Origin: Candidatus Acidulodesulfobacterium ferriphilum
GTDB taxonomy: Bacteria; SZUA-79; Acidulodesulfobacterales; Acidulodesulfobacteraceae
DNA: 64,000 nucleotides
Direction: 5' to 3'
Assembly: GCA_004195035.1 (NCBI GenBank)
Contig: SGBD01000001.1
Location: 248,001-312,000, forward strand
Part shown: positions 9,687-19,782 of the stretch, one piece after another
Layout of the letters: each line of letters begins with the position of its first letter
How positions within the stretch are numbered: position 1 is the stretch's first letter
Notes under the pieces: model-generated
The model's input: only the letters and a program-made list of their open reading frames with translations
Databases searched by the model: none
What the model was told of the DNA's origin: nothing
Position numbers and translations under genes: made by a program

Positions 9687-10790
9687 TTATTTTTTGTTCA
9701 AAATTATACCTGTTATATTTAAAGCAGAGTCTTCAATGTCTATTTTTTTTAGATTATTATACATATTATCTAATAATTTTCTATTATAAAATATTTTATT
9801 AATGGTTTGTAATAATTCTTTTGAAAGATTTTTATCGTCTTTTACGGTATAAAAACAGCCCTTTTTTGAAAAAACCGATGCATTTTTCTCCTGATGGTTT
9901 TTGGCGGCATATGGATAAGGCACTAAAATTGCAGGCTTCCTTAGCGCAATCAACTCCGATAAAGTTCCCGCTCCGGAACGGGATATTACGATATCGCTTC
10001 CCGTATAGTAATGTTCTATATTCTTCGTAAAAGGAAAAATTTCGGATTTTTTTATGGGGATTCCGCCGTCATTATAAAAACCCTTAACCGATTCATAATC
10101 CTTATCGCCGGTTTGATGGAATATCGTCAAGCTGTTCAAAATGTCCTTATTAAGCAGCGGCAGCATGCTTATAACCGCCTTATTAAGAGAGGAAGCGCCC
10201 TGCGAGCCGCCAAAAATAAAAAGTGAAAAATCCTTTTTGGCTTCATCTTTAGAAACATCCCTTGCCCCTATATCTGCTAAATCTAAAATATTTTTTCTAA
10301 CAGGGTTTCCCGTAACGATAACCTTGGAAAACGGCAAATATTTTTTTGTCTCGAAGAAAGAGGCAAAAATGGTTACGCCAAGTAATCCCAGTATCTTATT
10401 GGAAAGTCCGGGCATAGCATTTTGCTCCATAACCCCGCTCCTTATTCCCCTTAATTTTGCCATAACGAGCGGCATAAAAGATATGTAGCCGCCTAAGCCC
10501 AAAACAAATTCAGGCTTTACTCTATCATAAATTGCGCTTATATCTTTTGCGGCCTTAAAAAGCCCCTTTACCGATTGTATTTTATTCATAAAACTTTTTC
10601 CCGAAAATCCTTTAACATTTATCGTAAATAATTCAAAATTATAATCATCTTTAAGCCTATTTTCGATTCCTCTTTCCGTTCCTATAAAATAAACCTTAGT
10701 ATCGGGGTCAACGCTTTTTAATTTTTCATAAACCGCAATGCCTGGAAATAAATGCCCCCCTGTACCTCCCCCTGCTATTACGATGTTCAT
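9687..10790 (-). CDS. murG: Undecaprenyldiphospho-muramoylpentapeptide beta-N-acetylglucosaminyltransferase MurG
   Basis: Membrane-associated GT28 glycosyltransferase that converts lipid I to lipid II. The N-terminus has the glycine-rich acceptor loop IAGGGTGGHLFPGIAV and the C-terminal half has FIFGGSQGASSLN and ISRSGAGTLSELIAL, which bind UDP-GlcNAc. The 367-residue length is normal. The gene follows ftsW directly: the start codon abuts the ftsW stop, so the two are likely translationally coupled. Confidence 0.98.
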   Translation of the reverse strand: MNIVIAGGGTGGHLFPGIAVYEKLKSVDPDTKVYFIGTERGIENRLKDDYNFELFTINVKGFSGKSFMNKIQSVKGLFKAAKDISAIYDRVKPEFVLGLGGYISFMPLVMAKLRGIRSGVMEQNAMPGLSNKILGLLGVTIFASFFETKKYLPFSKVIVTGNPVRKNILDLADIGARDVSKDEAKKDFSLFIFGGSQGASSLNKAVISMLPLLNKDILNSLTIFHQTGDKDYESVKGFYNDGGIPIKKSEIFPFTKNIEHYYTGSDIVISRSGAGTLSELIALRKPAILVPYPYAAKNHQEKNASVFSKKGCFYTVKDDKNLSKELLQTINKIFYNRKLLDNMYNNLKKIDIEDSALNITGIILNKK

Positions 10791-11921
10791 CTATATATTT
10801 TTCCTTTTAACGCTTTGCGAAGATATATTAAGCAGAATACCGATCGCAATACATGAAGCCAGCATAGAACTTCCGCCATAGCTGATAAACGGCAGGGCAA
10901 GCCCTTTGGTCGGCAAAAAACCAAGAACCACGCCGATATTTATAAAAGCGCTTAAAACAATAAGGGAAGTAAATCCGTAAGCAAGATATGTCCCGAATAA
11001 ATCCGGCGCGTTTATTGCAATTTTCAGCCCCCTGTATGCTAAAATCAAATAAAGTAAAATAAAAAAAATAACTCCGATAAATCCAAGCTCTTCTCCCACC
11101 GTCGAAAAGACAAAATCCGAATAAGGGGTGGGTAGAAAAAACAGTTTTTCCTTGCCGTTTCCCAGCCCGACGCCATATAATCCGCCTCTTGCAAATGCAT
11201 ACATCGATTGTATAATCTGAAAACCTATACCTGTCTTATCATGAAAAGGATGGAGGAATGCAAGTATCCTGTCTCTCCTGTATGTCACGGTAAAAATAAG
11301 AAAATATGATGCCGCCGCTCCGAACAGGAGAGTAAAAATAAGGTACAGCAAAGAGATTCCACCTGCAAACAACATGATAATAGTAATAAAAAACAAAATA
11401 GACGCCGTTCCGAAATCGGGTTCTTTTAAAAGCAAAATATCTAAAAAACCCATAAATATAAATGGGCTTATAAACATCAGCGAATACCGATTATTATCTA
11501 ATATATCCTTTTTTTTCTCAAGGAAATTAGCCAAATATACGATAAAAATAATTTTTAAAAATTCCGAAGGCTCGATGTTGAAAATCCTTAAATTTATCCA
11601 CCGCCTGGAACCGCCAGCGCTAAGCCCTATATGCGGAACAAACACCAAAAACATCGAAATTATTATTAAAAATAGAATGATGCCGTAAAATGATTTTAAA
11701 TTATGATAATCGTTTCTCATTAAAAAACCGATAAAAAATACAGATATAATAACATATATTATCTGCCTTATTATAAAATGATAGCTTATGCCGTATTCCA
11801 CAATCGAAGCCATTGCACTTGTGGAATAGACCATAATAAGACCCAGCGCTATAAGTATTATCGTCGTTAAAAATAAAGTTATATCATATTTCCTTATAAA
11901 TACCTTTCCGTAATTAATCAT
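10791..11921 (-). CDS. ftsW: Lipid II polymerase / cell division protein FtsW
   Basis: SEDS-family integral membrane glycosyltransferase that polymerises lipid II at the septum together with FtsI. About ten hydrophobic helices are visible. The family signature appears as LGFLPTKGLALPFISYGGSS near residues 331-350, and the motif RRWINLRIFNIEPSE before it corresponds to the conserved SEDS loop. At 376 residues it is typical. RodA would be the alternative, but the position between murD and murG identifies FtsW. Confidence 0.96.
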   Translation of the reverse strand: MINYGKVFIRKYDITLFLTTIILIALGLIMVYSTSAMASIVEYGISYHFIIRQIIYVIISVFFIGFLMRNDYHNLKSFYGIILFLIIISMFLVFVPHIGLSAGGSRRWINLRIFNIEPSEFLKIIFIVYLANFLEKKKDILDNNRYSLMFISPFIFMGFLDILLLKEPDFGTASILFFITIIMLFAGGISLLYLIFTLLFGAAASYFLIFTVTYRRDRILAFLHPFHDKTGIGFQIIQSMYAFARGGLYGVGLGNGKEKLFFLPTPYSDFVFSTVGEELGFIGVIFFILLYLILAYRGLKIAINAPDLFGTYLAYGFTSLIVLSAFINIGVVLGFLPTKGLALPFISYGGSSMLASCIAIGILLNISSQSVKRKNI

Positions 11922-11923
11922 AA

Positions 11924-13363
11924 CTATGCCTCTTCTTTCAAACCCTCATAGCATTTTTTAAATACATCTCCTCTTTCGTTGTAATCCTTAAACATATCAA
12001 AACTGGAAGAGGCCGGTGAAAGCAAAACGATTCCCTTGTTTACCCGCTTACGATCGTTTATTAAATAAAGGAATGATTCTTTAACGGCGCATTCCATATC
12101 GCCTGCCATGAACAGCGGGACATAGCCGTTAAGCGTATCCTTTATAATATTTTTTGTTTCCCCGATTAAAACGCATGCCTTGACGCTATTTTTTATAGGT
12201 TGAATTAAGCATTCATAATTAAATCCTTTATCCTTCCCTCCTAATATAAGAACTATATCCTTATCGCCTTCGCCGGTTTCGCTAAGCGATTTAAGGGCGC
12301 TTACGACCGCCGCGGGATTTGTCGCCTTGGAATCGTCATAAAATTCTATATCTCCGACGCTGCCGATATATTCAACCCGATGCTTTAAAAGTTCATATTC
12401 GGCGCAGGCCGAGGCAATATCCTCCGGCGAAACGCCGAATAAAGCCAAAGAGCAGGCAGCGGCAAGCATATCATAAATAACGAACCTTCTTTTATCCTTT
12501 ACATTTTTTAACGGTATTGTAGCGTCAAAGCCGGTAATATCCTTAAACCTTAAGTGAATCGCATCTTCCTTAAAATATGCGTCGCATTTATTTTCATCTA
12601 ACCCGAACAAAATAGCTTTAGAACCGACGACGCCTTTTAAAATTCTTGAATTATAATCGTCATAATTTAAAATAGCGGCGTCGGTTTGCTTAAGATTTTT
12701 AAAGAGTTTATATTTCGTAAGCCTGTATTCGTCAAAATTTTCATATCTGTCTAAATGGTCGTCTTCCACATTAAGTAAAACCGCAATGTCTGGTTTAAAG
12801 TCGTAAACCCATTCAAGCTGGAAACTTGAAATCTCAAGAATAAAATCATTAAAATCTTTTACGCCCGAAATAAAAGGAACACCGAGATTCCCGCCGACAA
12901 ATGTTGTTTTGCTTAAACCTGCCTTGTTAATAGCCTTCTCGCAAAGGGTGGTTGTTGTAGTTTTTCCATTTGTCCCCGTAATGGCAATAATTTTTGCCGC
13001 TTCTTTATGTTCTTTTGAATTTAACATTTTATAGGCAAATTCAATTTCGCTATAAACAGGAATATTATATTTTTTAAGTTTTGAAATCACATTATGATTT
13101 CTTTCTATCCCCGGACTCGCTATACACCTGCTTATATCCCTGCAATATTTTTCCATAAAAACTTTATAATTAGTTTTATTAAAAAATACGGCGTTTTTAT
13201 GGGCTTTCAAATCCGCCGCTTTATTTAAAGCGTTAATCTTATTGTCTGTCAGAACATCGTCATATACAAATACCCTGTCTAAAGAACCGGGATTTGTTTG
13301 GTTGTTAAGATAATCGTAAACAGCCCTTCCTGTTTTGCCGTAGCCTAAGATTAGCGTGTTCAT
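11924..13363 (-). CDS. murD: UDP-N-acetylmuramoylalanine--D-glutamate ligase MurD
   Basis: ATP-dependent ligase that adds D-glutamate to UDP-MurNAc-L-Ala. The ATP loop AITGTNGKTTTTTLC lies near residues 128-142. The central domain has the LNVEDDHLDRY motif, and FYDDSKATNPAAVVSAL is the C-terminal substrate segment. At 479 residues it is of normal size. The stop is two bases from the ftsW start codon and the gene directly follows mraY. Confidence 0.97.
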   Translation of the reverse strand: MNTLILGYGKTGRAVYDYLNNQTNPGSLDRVFVYDDVLTDNKINALNKAADLKAHKNAVFFNKTNYKVFMEKYCRDISRCIASPGIERNHNVISKLKKYNIPVYSEIEFAYKMLNSKEHKEAAKIIAITGTNGKTTTTTLCEKAINKAGLSKTTFVGGNLGVPFISGVKDFNDFILEISSFQLEWVYDFKPDIAVLLNVEDDHLDRYENFDEYRLTKYKLFKNLKQTDAAILNYDDYNSRILKGVVGSKAILFGLDENKCDAYFKEDAIHLRFKDITGFDATIPLKNVKDKRRFVIYDMLAAACSLALFGVSPEDIASACAEYELLKHRVEYIGSVGDIEFYDDSKATNPAAVVSALKSLSETGEGDKDIVLILGGKDKGFNYECLIQPIKNSVKACVLIGETKNIIKDTLNGYVPLFMAGDMECAVKESFLYLINDRKRVNKGIVLLSPASSSFDMFKDYNERGDVFKKCYEGLKEEA

Positions 13364-14419
13364 TTAAAAAATCCTCAACTTTAAGGTTGAAAGAGCAAAT
13401 ATGGTTAATATTAAGGATATAATCCAGAGCCTTATTACTATCTTTGGCTCCGGCACGCCTTCCATCTCAAAATGATGATGAATAGGAGCCATCTTAAATA
13501 TCCTCTTTTTTCTAAGCTTATAGGAACCGACTTGAAAGATTACGCTTAAAGCCTCTAATACAAATACAAATCCTATTATAACAAGAAGTATCTCCTGCCT
13601 TGAAACTATAGATACATAACCCAAAATAGCGCCTAAGGGTATTGAACCTGCATCCCCCATAAAAACGGATGCGGGATAACTGTTAAACCAGAGAAACCCA
13701 ATGGATGCTCCCAACAGAGCGGCGCATAGAATAACCACTTCTCCTATATTTTTTATATATGGTATGGACAAATAGTTTGCAAATTTATAATTTGAACTTG
13801 CATAAGAAAATATAAGGTAGCCTGCTATGGAAATTGCGAAAATACCTATGGCAAGCCCGTCAAGTCCGTCGGTCAGATTAACCGCATTAGAAGTGCCCAC
13901 GATGATAAACGATGCAAATAAAATAAAATATGGACCTAAATTAAGATAATAATCCTTAACAAAGGGTATAATAACCATGCCTAAAGATTCGTCATGGATG
14001 TATAAAGCGGTGGAGATAAAAAGCGCCGTTAAGCTTTGCATCGTAAACTTATATTTACCCTTCAGCCCTCTCGAAGAACGCCCCTTGAGTTTCAAGAAAT
14101 CGTCCGCAAAACCGATAAGTCCAAAACTAAAAAGCGTAAATAAACCCGTGTAGAGATAAAAGTTGTAAAGTTTAGTAAGCAGCAATACAGGTATTATCAC
14201 GCTGAATAAAATTAAAAGACCTCCCATGGTCGGAATATCTTTTTTTTCCGTTATATGGGATTTTGGACCGTCTTCCCTGACAATCTGGGAAACCTTCATC
14301 TTTTTTAACATTTTAATAAATATATTTCCGAACGCGATAGATAAGATTAAAGATAAAATTATCGCATAAGATGCTCTGAATGTAATATATCTAAAAAAAT
14401 TCGGATTTAAACTTATCAT
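13364..14419 (-). CDS. mraY: Phospho-N-acetylmuramoyl-pentapeptide transferase MraY
   Basis: Polytopic membrane enzyme that transfers phospho-MurNAc-pentapeptide to undecaprenyl phosphate to form lipid I. About ten helices are evident. Diagnostic motifs are the Mg-binding FADDFLKL (about residue 104), NLTDGLDGLAIG (about 181-192) and FMGDAGSIPLGA with a final MAPIHHHFE histidine motif. At 351 residues it matches the family. It lies between murF and murD. Confidence 0.98.
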   Translation of the reverse strand: MISLNPNFFRYITFRASYAIILSLILSIAFGNIFIKMLKKMKVSQIVREDGPKSHITEKKDIPTMGGLLILFSVIIPVLLLTKLYNFYLYTGLFTLFSFGLIGFADDFLKLKGRSSRGLKGKYKFTMQSLTALFISTALYIHDESLGMVIIPFVKDYYLNLGPYFILFASFIIVGTSNAVNLTDGLDGLAIGIFAISIAGYLIFSYASSNYKFANYLSIPYIKNIGEVVILCAALLGASIGFLWFNSYPASVFMGDAGSIPLGAILGYVSIVSRQEILLVIIGFVFVLEALSVIFQVGSYKLRKKRIFKMAPIHHHFEMEGVPEPKIVIRLWIISLILTIFALSTLKLRIF

Positions 14420-14472
14420 AAATATTTTTTCCCTCTTCCAATCCCTCCCCTCCCAGGAAGGGGGGCAACCTG

Positions 14473-15918
14473 TTATATATTGAAATTAAAATATTTTTCC
14501 AGCTTCATTCCTCTCGAGCCTTTTACCAGAACAACGCTATTTTTTTTATCTAGTTTTAAAAATTTTTCTTCGAAAATATCTTTATCGTCGAATAAAAAAA
14601 GTTTGCCTGTATCAAATCCCGCTTTTAAAAGCCCTTCTTTTACATTATCGTAATAATCGCCTTTATAAAAAATATAATCGGCGGACTTGGCCGCTTCTTG
14701 TCCCGCGTTAAAATGTTCGGTTTCGGAAGAATCTCCCAGTTCTAACATATCTCCCAAAACTAATATCTTTTTTTTATCGGGGTAATAGACATTTATCGAA
14801 TTTAACGATGCCTTTAACGAATCGGGATTCGAATTATAAGTGTCGTTAATCAATACATATTCCCTCGACGGATTATCGATTATCTGCATTCTTCCGTCCG
14901 GAAGATCAAAATATTCTAAAGCCTTTATGCCTGAGTCGATATCTACTCCGCAAATATACCCGATTAAGAGCGCGCACAAAAAATCGTATATTAAATGTTC
15001 CCCTTTAAACTTGACATTCGCGGGATACTTTTTACCTTTAAACAAGATAAGCATCCTCGTATAATCCCTTTCGTATCCGATATTGCCGCATATGATATCC
15101 GTCCCCCTTTTTTGCCCGAATCCGAATGAAAGAAAATTAATACCGGGCACCGTCCGATATTTGTCCCCGAGCATTTCGTCATCGGCGTTTAATACTAAAT
15201 AAGAGTCCTCTTTCAGGCTTGAAGCCAAAGCAAATTTTTCTTCAAGCACTCCTTCGAGGTCTTTAAACTCCAAAAGATGAGATTTGCCGATATTGGTTAT
15301 CGCTCCTATATCGGGGGATATAATTTCCGCAAGTTTTTTTATTTCCCCTTTTTTATTCGTTCCTATCTCCAGAATAAGAAATTCATGGTTTGCGTTTAAT
15401 CCTAAAATAGTTTTTGGAACGCCTATAAGGTTATTGAAATTATAAATATTTCTCAGCACCGCCGGGGCGCCGTATTTTCCGGATAATATTTTATAAACCA
15501 TATCCTTCGTCGTCGTTTTGCCGCAGGAACCGGTTATCGCAATCTTTTTTTTCAAATTAAACCGGCTCAAGTACATCTTGGCTATACTGCCGTAAGCATC
15601 CACCGTATCGTCAACCGCTATAATAATTTTACCCCCGTAATCGGATATATCGTAATCTTCGAGAAAACTCCATGAAACAATGGCGCACGGCGTCCCTTTT
15701 TTGAAAACGGAATCGACAAAGCTTTCGCCGTTAAAGGTCTTTCCCTTGAATGCTATAAAAATTGAAAATTGGGCGCCCTTCCGCTGCGGCGGAACTTCCC
15801 TTGAATCCGTAAATATTTCGTTAAAAACAAGGGGAGTCGCTCCGTCTCCGGCTATTACGGTTTTTCCGCCGGTACAATTTAAAATTTCGTCTAATGTCAA
15901 ATTATATTCTATTTTCAT
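14473..15918 (-). CDS. murF: UDP-N-acetylmuramoyl-tripeptide--D-alanyl-D-alanine ligase MurF
   Basis: Last cytoplasmic Mur ligase; it adds the D-Ala-D-Ala made by Ddl. The P-loop AITGSCGKTTTKDMV is near residue 130, followed by LEIGTNKKGEI and the NDTYNSNPDSLKASL motif typical of MurF. Its ATG lies inside the end of murE (17-base overlap), which suggests coupled translation. A GC-rich REP-like intergenic palindrome follows before mraY. At 481 residues it is of normal length. Confidence 0.97.
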   Translation of the reverse strand: MKIEYNLTLDEILNCTGGKTVIAGDGATPLVFNEIFTDSREVPPQRKGAQFSIFIAFKGKTFNGESFVDSVFKKGTPCAIVSWSFLEDYDISDYGGKIIIAVDDTVDAYGSIAKMYLSRFNLKKKIAITGSCGKTTTKDMVYKILSGKYGAPAVLRNIYNFNNLIGVPKTILGLNANHEFLILEIGTNKKGEIKKLAEIISPDIGAITNIGKSHLLEFKDLEGVLEEKFALASSLKEDSYLVLNADDEMLGDKYRTVPGINFLSFGFGQKRGTDIICGNIGYERDYTRMLILFKGKKYPANVKFKGEHLIYDFLCALLIGYICGVDIDSGIKALEYFDLPDGRMQIIDNPSREYVLINDTYNSNPDSLKASLNSINVYYPDKKKILVLGDMLELGDSSETEHFNAGQEAAKSADYIFYKGDYYDNVKEGLLKAGFDTGKLFLFDDKDIFEEKFLKLDKKNSVVLVKGSRGMKLEKYFNFNI

Positions 15919-17521
15919 AAAATTTTAATACTTCTTCTTTATCGCTAAAATGGTATTTGTTTCCTTCTACTATCATATAATCTTCGTGCCCCTTTCCCGC
16001 TATCAAAACTGTATCGCCCACCGTTGAAATAGAAAGGGCCATTTTTATTGCGGCAGACCTGTCTTTGATAATCGTGTAAATATGGTTATTTCGGACATTT
16101 TTAAGTTTGTTTTTAAGTTCTTGCAAATCCACATTTAAAAAATCGATAAATATTGCATTTTCTACCCCAATTTCTATTTCTTTCGCAATCTTCAGCGGCT
16201 CCTCACTTCTTGGGTTATCGGATGTAATTATGGTAATATCGGCAATATCCGTGGAATGTTTGCCCATGAGCGGCCTTTTCCCTTTATCCCTGTCCCCGCC
16301 GCACCCAAAAACGCTTATTAACCTGCCGCCGCTAATATTTCTTAAGGCGGATAAAACCCTTTTAAGCGCGTCGTCGGTATGGGCATAATCTACGCATATT
16401 AAAGGAGTTTCGGCATTGCAGGTATTTACCTTTTCGACCCTGCCCGGAACATTGAGCAGAGTTTTTACGCCCTCCGCTATAAAATTGCAGGGAATAGAAA
16501 GAGCGTACGCCGCACCACATGCGGCAAGAATATTATAGACATTATAACTTCCTATAAGTTTTGAAGAAATTTCTAATCTTTCCTGCCCTGACGGTAAAAT
16601 AACATTAAATTTTAATCCGTCTTTAGAATACGATATGTCTTGCGCAAATATATCGCTGTCTTTTTCCATGCCGTAAGTTACTATGCCTATGCCGCCTTCC
16701 TGCCTGTTTTTAAAAGTGGTATAATCCCTCAACCCGTCTTTTAATTCCTTTATTAACCTTTTTCCATAAAAATCATCGTTATTTATCACGGCGAATTTTT
16801 TTGGCTTATTACTTTTTAAGAGTATTTCCGAAAATAACTTTTTTTTCGCTGAGTAATAGTTTTCCATATCTTTATGGTAATCAAGATGGTCGCGGGTTAG
16901 ATTAGTAAAAACGGCAACATCGCAGGGAACTCCGTAAATCCTGTCCTGAATAAGGCTATGAGAAGATACCTCCATTACGCAATATTTTGCGCCGGAATTA
17001 ACCATATCGCTCAGCATCCCGTTTAATTCGTAAGCGTCCGGCGTCGTATTGCCTGAGTTTACCGCACTGCCGGAGGTTTCATAATATATTGTTCCTATTA
17101 ACCCTGCATTGTTTTTAGCGTTCATTAAAATAGATTTTATTAAAAATGTCGTTGTTGTTTTTCCGTTTGTTCCCGTAACACAGGTAACATTTATTTTTTG
17201 ACCAGGATGTTTAAAAAAGTTTCTGGAAATAATAGCATAAGCCTTCAAGGCATCCTGCGCAATTATTATTGTTACCCCCATATTTTTATCCCTGATTTCT
17301 TTTTCGTAACCCTCTTCATCGGTTAATATTGCGACAGCTCCGTTGGAAACCGCCCCTGATATGTAAATATTAGAGTTAATGTTTACCCCTTTTCTCGCGG
17401 CGAATATATATCCGCTTTTTACCTTGCGGGAATCATTCGATATCCCCAGAATATCTATGTCATTTCTTCCTTCTACGGCAATATTTAAATCATTATCTTT
17501 TATAATATCCTTAAGCTTCAT
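15902..17521 (-). CDS. murE: UDP-N-acetylmuramoyl-L-alanyl-D-glutamate--diamino acid ligase MurE
   Basis: ATP-dependent ligase adding the third stem-peptide residue. The P-loop is in CVTGTNGKTTTTFLIKS (about residue 115). The substrate-selecting motif reads SDNPRSEEP, that is DNPR, which in characterised enzymes goes with meso-diaminopimelate rather than lysine. At 539 residues it is a little longer than usual because of a longer segment before residue 290. It lies between ftsI and murF. Confidence 0.97.
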   Translation of the reverse strand: MKLKDIIKDNDLNIAVEGRNDIDILGISNDSRKVKSGYIFAARKGVNINSNIYISGAVSNGAVAILTDEEGYEKEIRDKNMGVTIIIAQDALKAYAIISRNFFKHPGQKINVTCVTGTNGKTTTTFLIKSILMNAKNNAGLIGTIYYETSGSAVNSGNTTPDAYELNGMLSDMVNSGAKYCVMEVSSHSLIQDRIYGVPCDVAVFTNLTRDHLDYHKDMENYYSAKKKLFSEILLKSNKPKKFAVINNDDFYGKRLIKELKDGLRDYTTFKNRQEGGIGIVTYGMEKDSDIFAQDISYSKDGLKFNVILPSGQERLEISSKLIGSYNVYNILAACGAAYALSIPCNFIAEGVKTLLNVPGRVEKVNTCNAETPLICVDYAHTDDALKRVLSALRNISGGRLISVFGCGGDRDKGKRPLMGKHSTDIADITIITSDNPRSEEPLKIAKEIEIGVENAIFIDFLNVDLQELKNKLKNVRNNHIYTIIKDRSAAIKMALSISTVGDTVLIAGKGHEDYMIVEGNKYHFSDKEEVLKFYENRI

Positions 17522-17555
17522 AAATAGTTCTTACCGATTATTAAAATTTTTTAGT

Positions 17556-19523
17556 TCAAGATTTAAATTTTAGGACAATATTTCTTTCGCCGCTCATATT
17601 CGAACCCGGCTTTATGCTTTGATAATATAAAAAGCCGCTGCCCTTAATTTTTACATGGAGATTATATTGTCTGATTATTTTTAAGGCATCATACATCGTA
17701 TCGCCGTTTAAATCGGGCATCATTCCTGAATAGCCTTTTAATGCCGTTAGCTTTTTCCTGCCCTGTTTCGTTAAAGCAATATTGTTTACATTATTACCTG
17801 ACATCGATTGTTTTTTATACGCCCTTTCTCCCGGGTATATGTTTAATATATTTAAAGCGTTTTTAAATACGCTTCTTACTACCGGAGCGCTCACGGCTCC
17901 GCCGTAATAGCTGATTTTCGACGGTTTTTCCTGCACCACAATCATTGCCAGCTCTGGATGTTTATATGGAACAAACGCCATAAAAGACGCTGTGTATTTA
18001 TTTTTATAATACCTGCCCGTTTTTGGATCAGCTATCTGCCCTGTTCCGGTTTTCCCCGAAACCTTAAAATCTATAAGTTTGCTATACTGCCCTGTTCCGC
18101 CTTTAACGACTAATCTCATCATATGCTTAATCTCTTTATCGACGCGCGGCGTAATAATTCTTTTTAAAACCTCAGGTTTTGCCTTATAAATAACCTTGCC
18201 GTAAGGATTTACAATTTTTTTAATAATATATGGCTTCATTATATGTCCGCCATTTGCGATTGCCGCAAGTCCGGCTATTTCCTGAAGACCCGTAACGCTT
18301 ATTCCCTGGCCAAAAGCCATTTCGCACGGACCCACCTCTGACCATTTATTTAACGGCCTCACTATGCCGTCTGCTTCACCCAAAAGTCCCGCATGAGGTT
18401 TATGTCCAAATCCCCATAAGCCGAACCACTTATAAAGTTCCGCTTTTTTAAATCTCATGCCTATCTGGCACTCGCCGACATTGCTTGAATACTCAACGAT
18501 TTGATTGACGGAGAAATGTCCAAACCAGTTTTCCACATCGCTAACAGTTATTCCGTCTATTGAGTATGATCCATGATGGCAGTTAATTATAGTGCCCGGC
18601 TTAACAAGCCCTTCCATTAGCGCAGCCGAAACCACAAACGGCTTCATAGTAGAACCCGGCTCGAAATCATCGGTAACGGCTCTATTCCTCCAGTATCTTG
18701 CGGAATACTGCCAGTAATAATTAGGATTAAATCCCGGATAATCCGCCATTGCAAGAATTGCCCCAGTATTTGGATCCATAAGTATTGCAAAAGCGCCTCT
18801 TGAACCTGCCGCCTTTGCCTCCTTGTCTAAATAATACTGCGTAATAAATTGCAGCTGTTTATTTATAGTTAAATAAATATTATCCCCATGGGTTGCCTTT
18901 CTAAGCCCGAAACCCTTGATGAATATATACTGCCCTAAACCATCGTGCAAAACCTTTAGTGCGTGTCTGCCGCCCCTTAAAAATTTATTATATTTATATT
19001 CTATTCCCGATAAACCGTTGTCATTAATCCCGACAAAACCTAAAACATGAGCCAATAATGATCCGTTAGGATAGTATCTTACAGGCTGTTTAACTATAAT
19101 AACCCCGCTAATCCCCAGTTTTTCGACATTTTTGGCGATACGCCCCGAAACCCTCCTTTTAATCCATGCAAATTGAATACCCTGATTTAATATTCCAATT
19201 ATTTTTTGAAAACTAATGCCCGTTAATCCGGATAACTTTTCGGCATTTTTAAACTTATGCCTCACCATTAACGGATCAACGGCAATTCCAGGCACATTGA
19301 CGCTTGTCGCAAGTATGCTGCCGTTAGACGAATAAATATTCCCGCGCTCGGGAGTAAAATATACTTCCGCATGAAACTGTTTGCGGGCAAGCTGCCTCAG
19401 TCCTTTTCCTTCGATTATTTGAAGGTTGAAAGCCCTGGCCGCTAATAAACCCCCAAAAATTGCTATGGCAGTAAAACCGATTAGCATTCTCAGCCTTAAA
19501 GTTGTTTTCCATAATTTAATCAT
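17556..19523 (-). CDS. ftsI: Peptidoglycan transpeptidase FtsI (PBP3-like) with C-terminal PASTA-like domain
   Basis: Septal class B penicillin-binding protein. A signal-anchor helix lies at about residues 12-32 and a dimerisation domain follows. The transpeptidase domain has the catalytic SxxK at Ser291 (EPGSTMKPF), the SxN motif (SSNVGE) and KTGTG. The last 60 residues (MPDLNGDTMYDALKIIRQ and onwards) look like a single PASTA domain, which makes the protein 655 residues, longer than E. coli FtsI and more like SpoVD-type enzymes. It overlaps ftsL by eight bases. Confidence 0.96.
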   Translation of the reverse strand: MIKLWKTTLRLRMLIGFTAIAIFGGLLAARAFNLQIIEGKGLRQLARKQFHAEVYFTPERGNIYSSNGSILATSVNVPGIAVDPLMVRHKFKNAEKLSGLTGISFQKIIGILNQGIQFAWIKRRVSGRIAKNVEKLGISGVIIVKQPVRYYPNGSLLAHVLGFVGINDNGLSGIEYKYNKFLRGGRHALKVLHDGLGQYIFIKGFGLRKATHGDNIYLTINKQLQFITQYYLDKEAKAAGSRGAFAILMDPNTGAILAMADYPGFNPNYYWQYSARYWRNRAVTDDFEPGSTMKPFVVSAALMEGLVKPGTIINCHHGSYSIDGITVSDVENWFGHFSVNQIVEYSSNVGECQIGMRFKKAELYKWFGLWGFGHKPHAGLLGEADGIVRPLNKWSEVGPCEMAFGQGISVTGLQEIAGLAAIANGGHIMKPYIIKKIVNPYGKVIYKAKPEVLKRIITPRVDKEIKHMMRLVVKGGTGQYSKLIDFKVSGKTGTGQIADPKTGRYYKNKYTASFMAFVPYKHPELAMIVVQEKPSKISYYGGAVSAPVVRSVFKNALNILNIYPGERAYKKQSMSGNNVNNIALTKQGRKKLTALKGYSGMMPDLNGDTMYDALKIIRQYNLHVKIKGSGFLYYQSIKPGSNMSGERNIVLKFKS

Positions 19524-19782
19524 GAACCATTATAATTTCACCCTCTTTCGGATAGATAAAACCCATCTTTTTGGCAATCTTATAAATCCTCGAAGGCGAG
19601 CTTAATGCCGTTTTTTTAATTAAAAGTTCTTTATGTTTATGTTCGAGTCCCGATTTTATAGTATTTAGTTTGTTAATATCGTATCCAAGTTTTATGCTTT
19701 CCATAGTTGTCCAAACATAAAACATGCCCAATATCGTAAACATTATTATTAAAACAATAAAATACGGTTTTATTTTAGACAT
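19516..19782 (-). CDS. ftsL: Cell division protein FtsL
   Basis: Small bitopic divisome protein (88 residues). One transmembrane helix at about residues 7-26 is followed by a predicted coiled coil (about 30-62) with heptad-like leucines. It would form a complex with FtsQ and FtsB. Sequence conservation is poor across the family, so the call rests on size, topology and position. It overlaps rsmH upstream and ftsI downstream by eight bases each. Confidence 0.88.
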   Translation of the reverse strand: MSKIKPYFIVLIIMFTILGMFYVWTTMESIKLGYDINKLNTIKSGLEHKHKELLIKKTALSSPSRIYKIAKKMGFIYPKEGEIIMVHD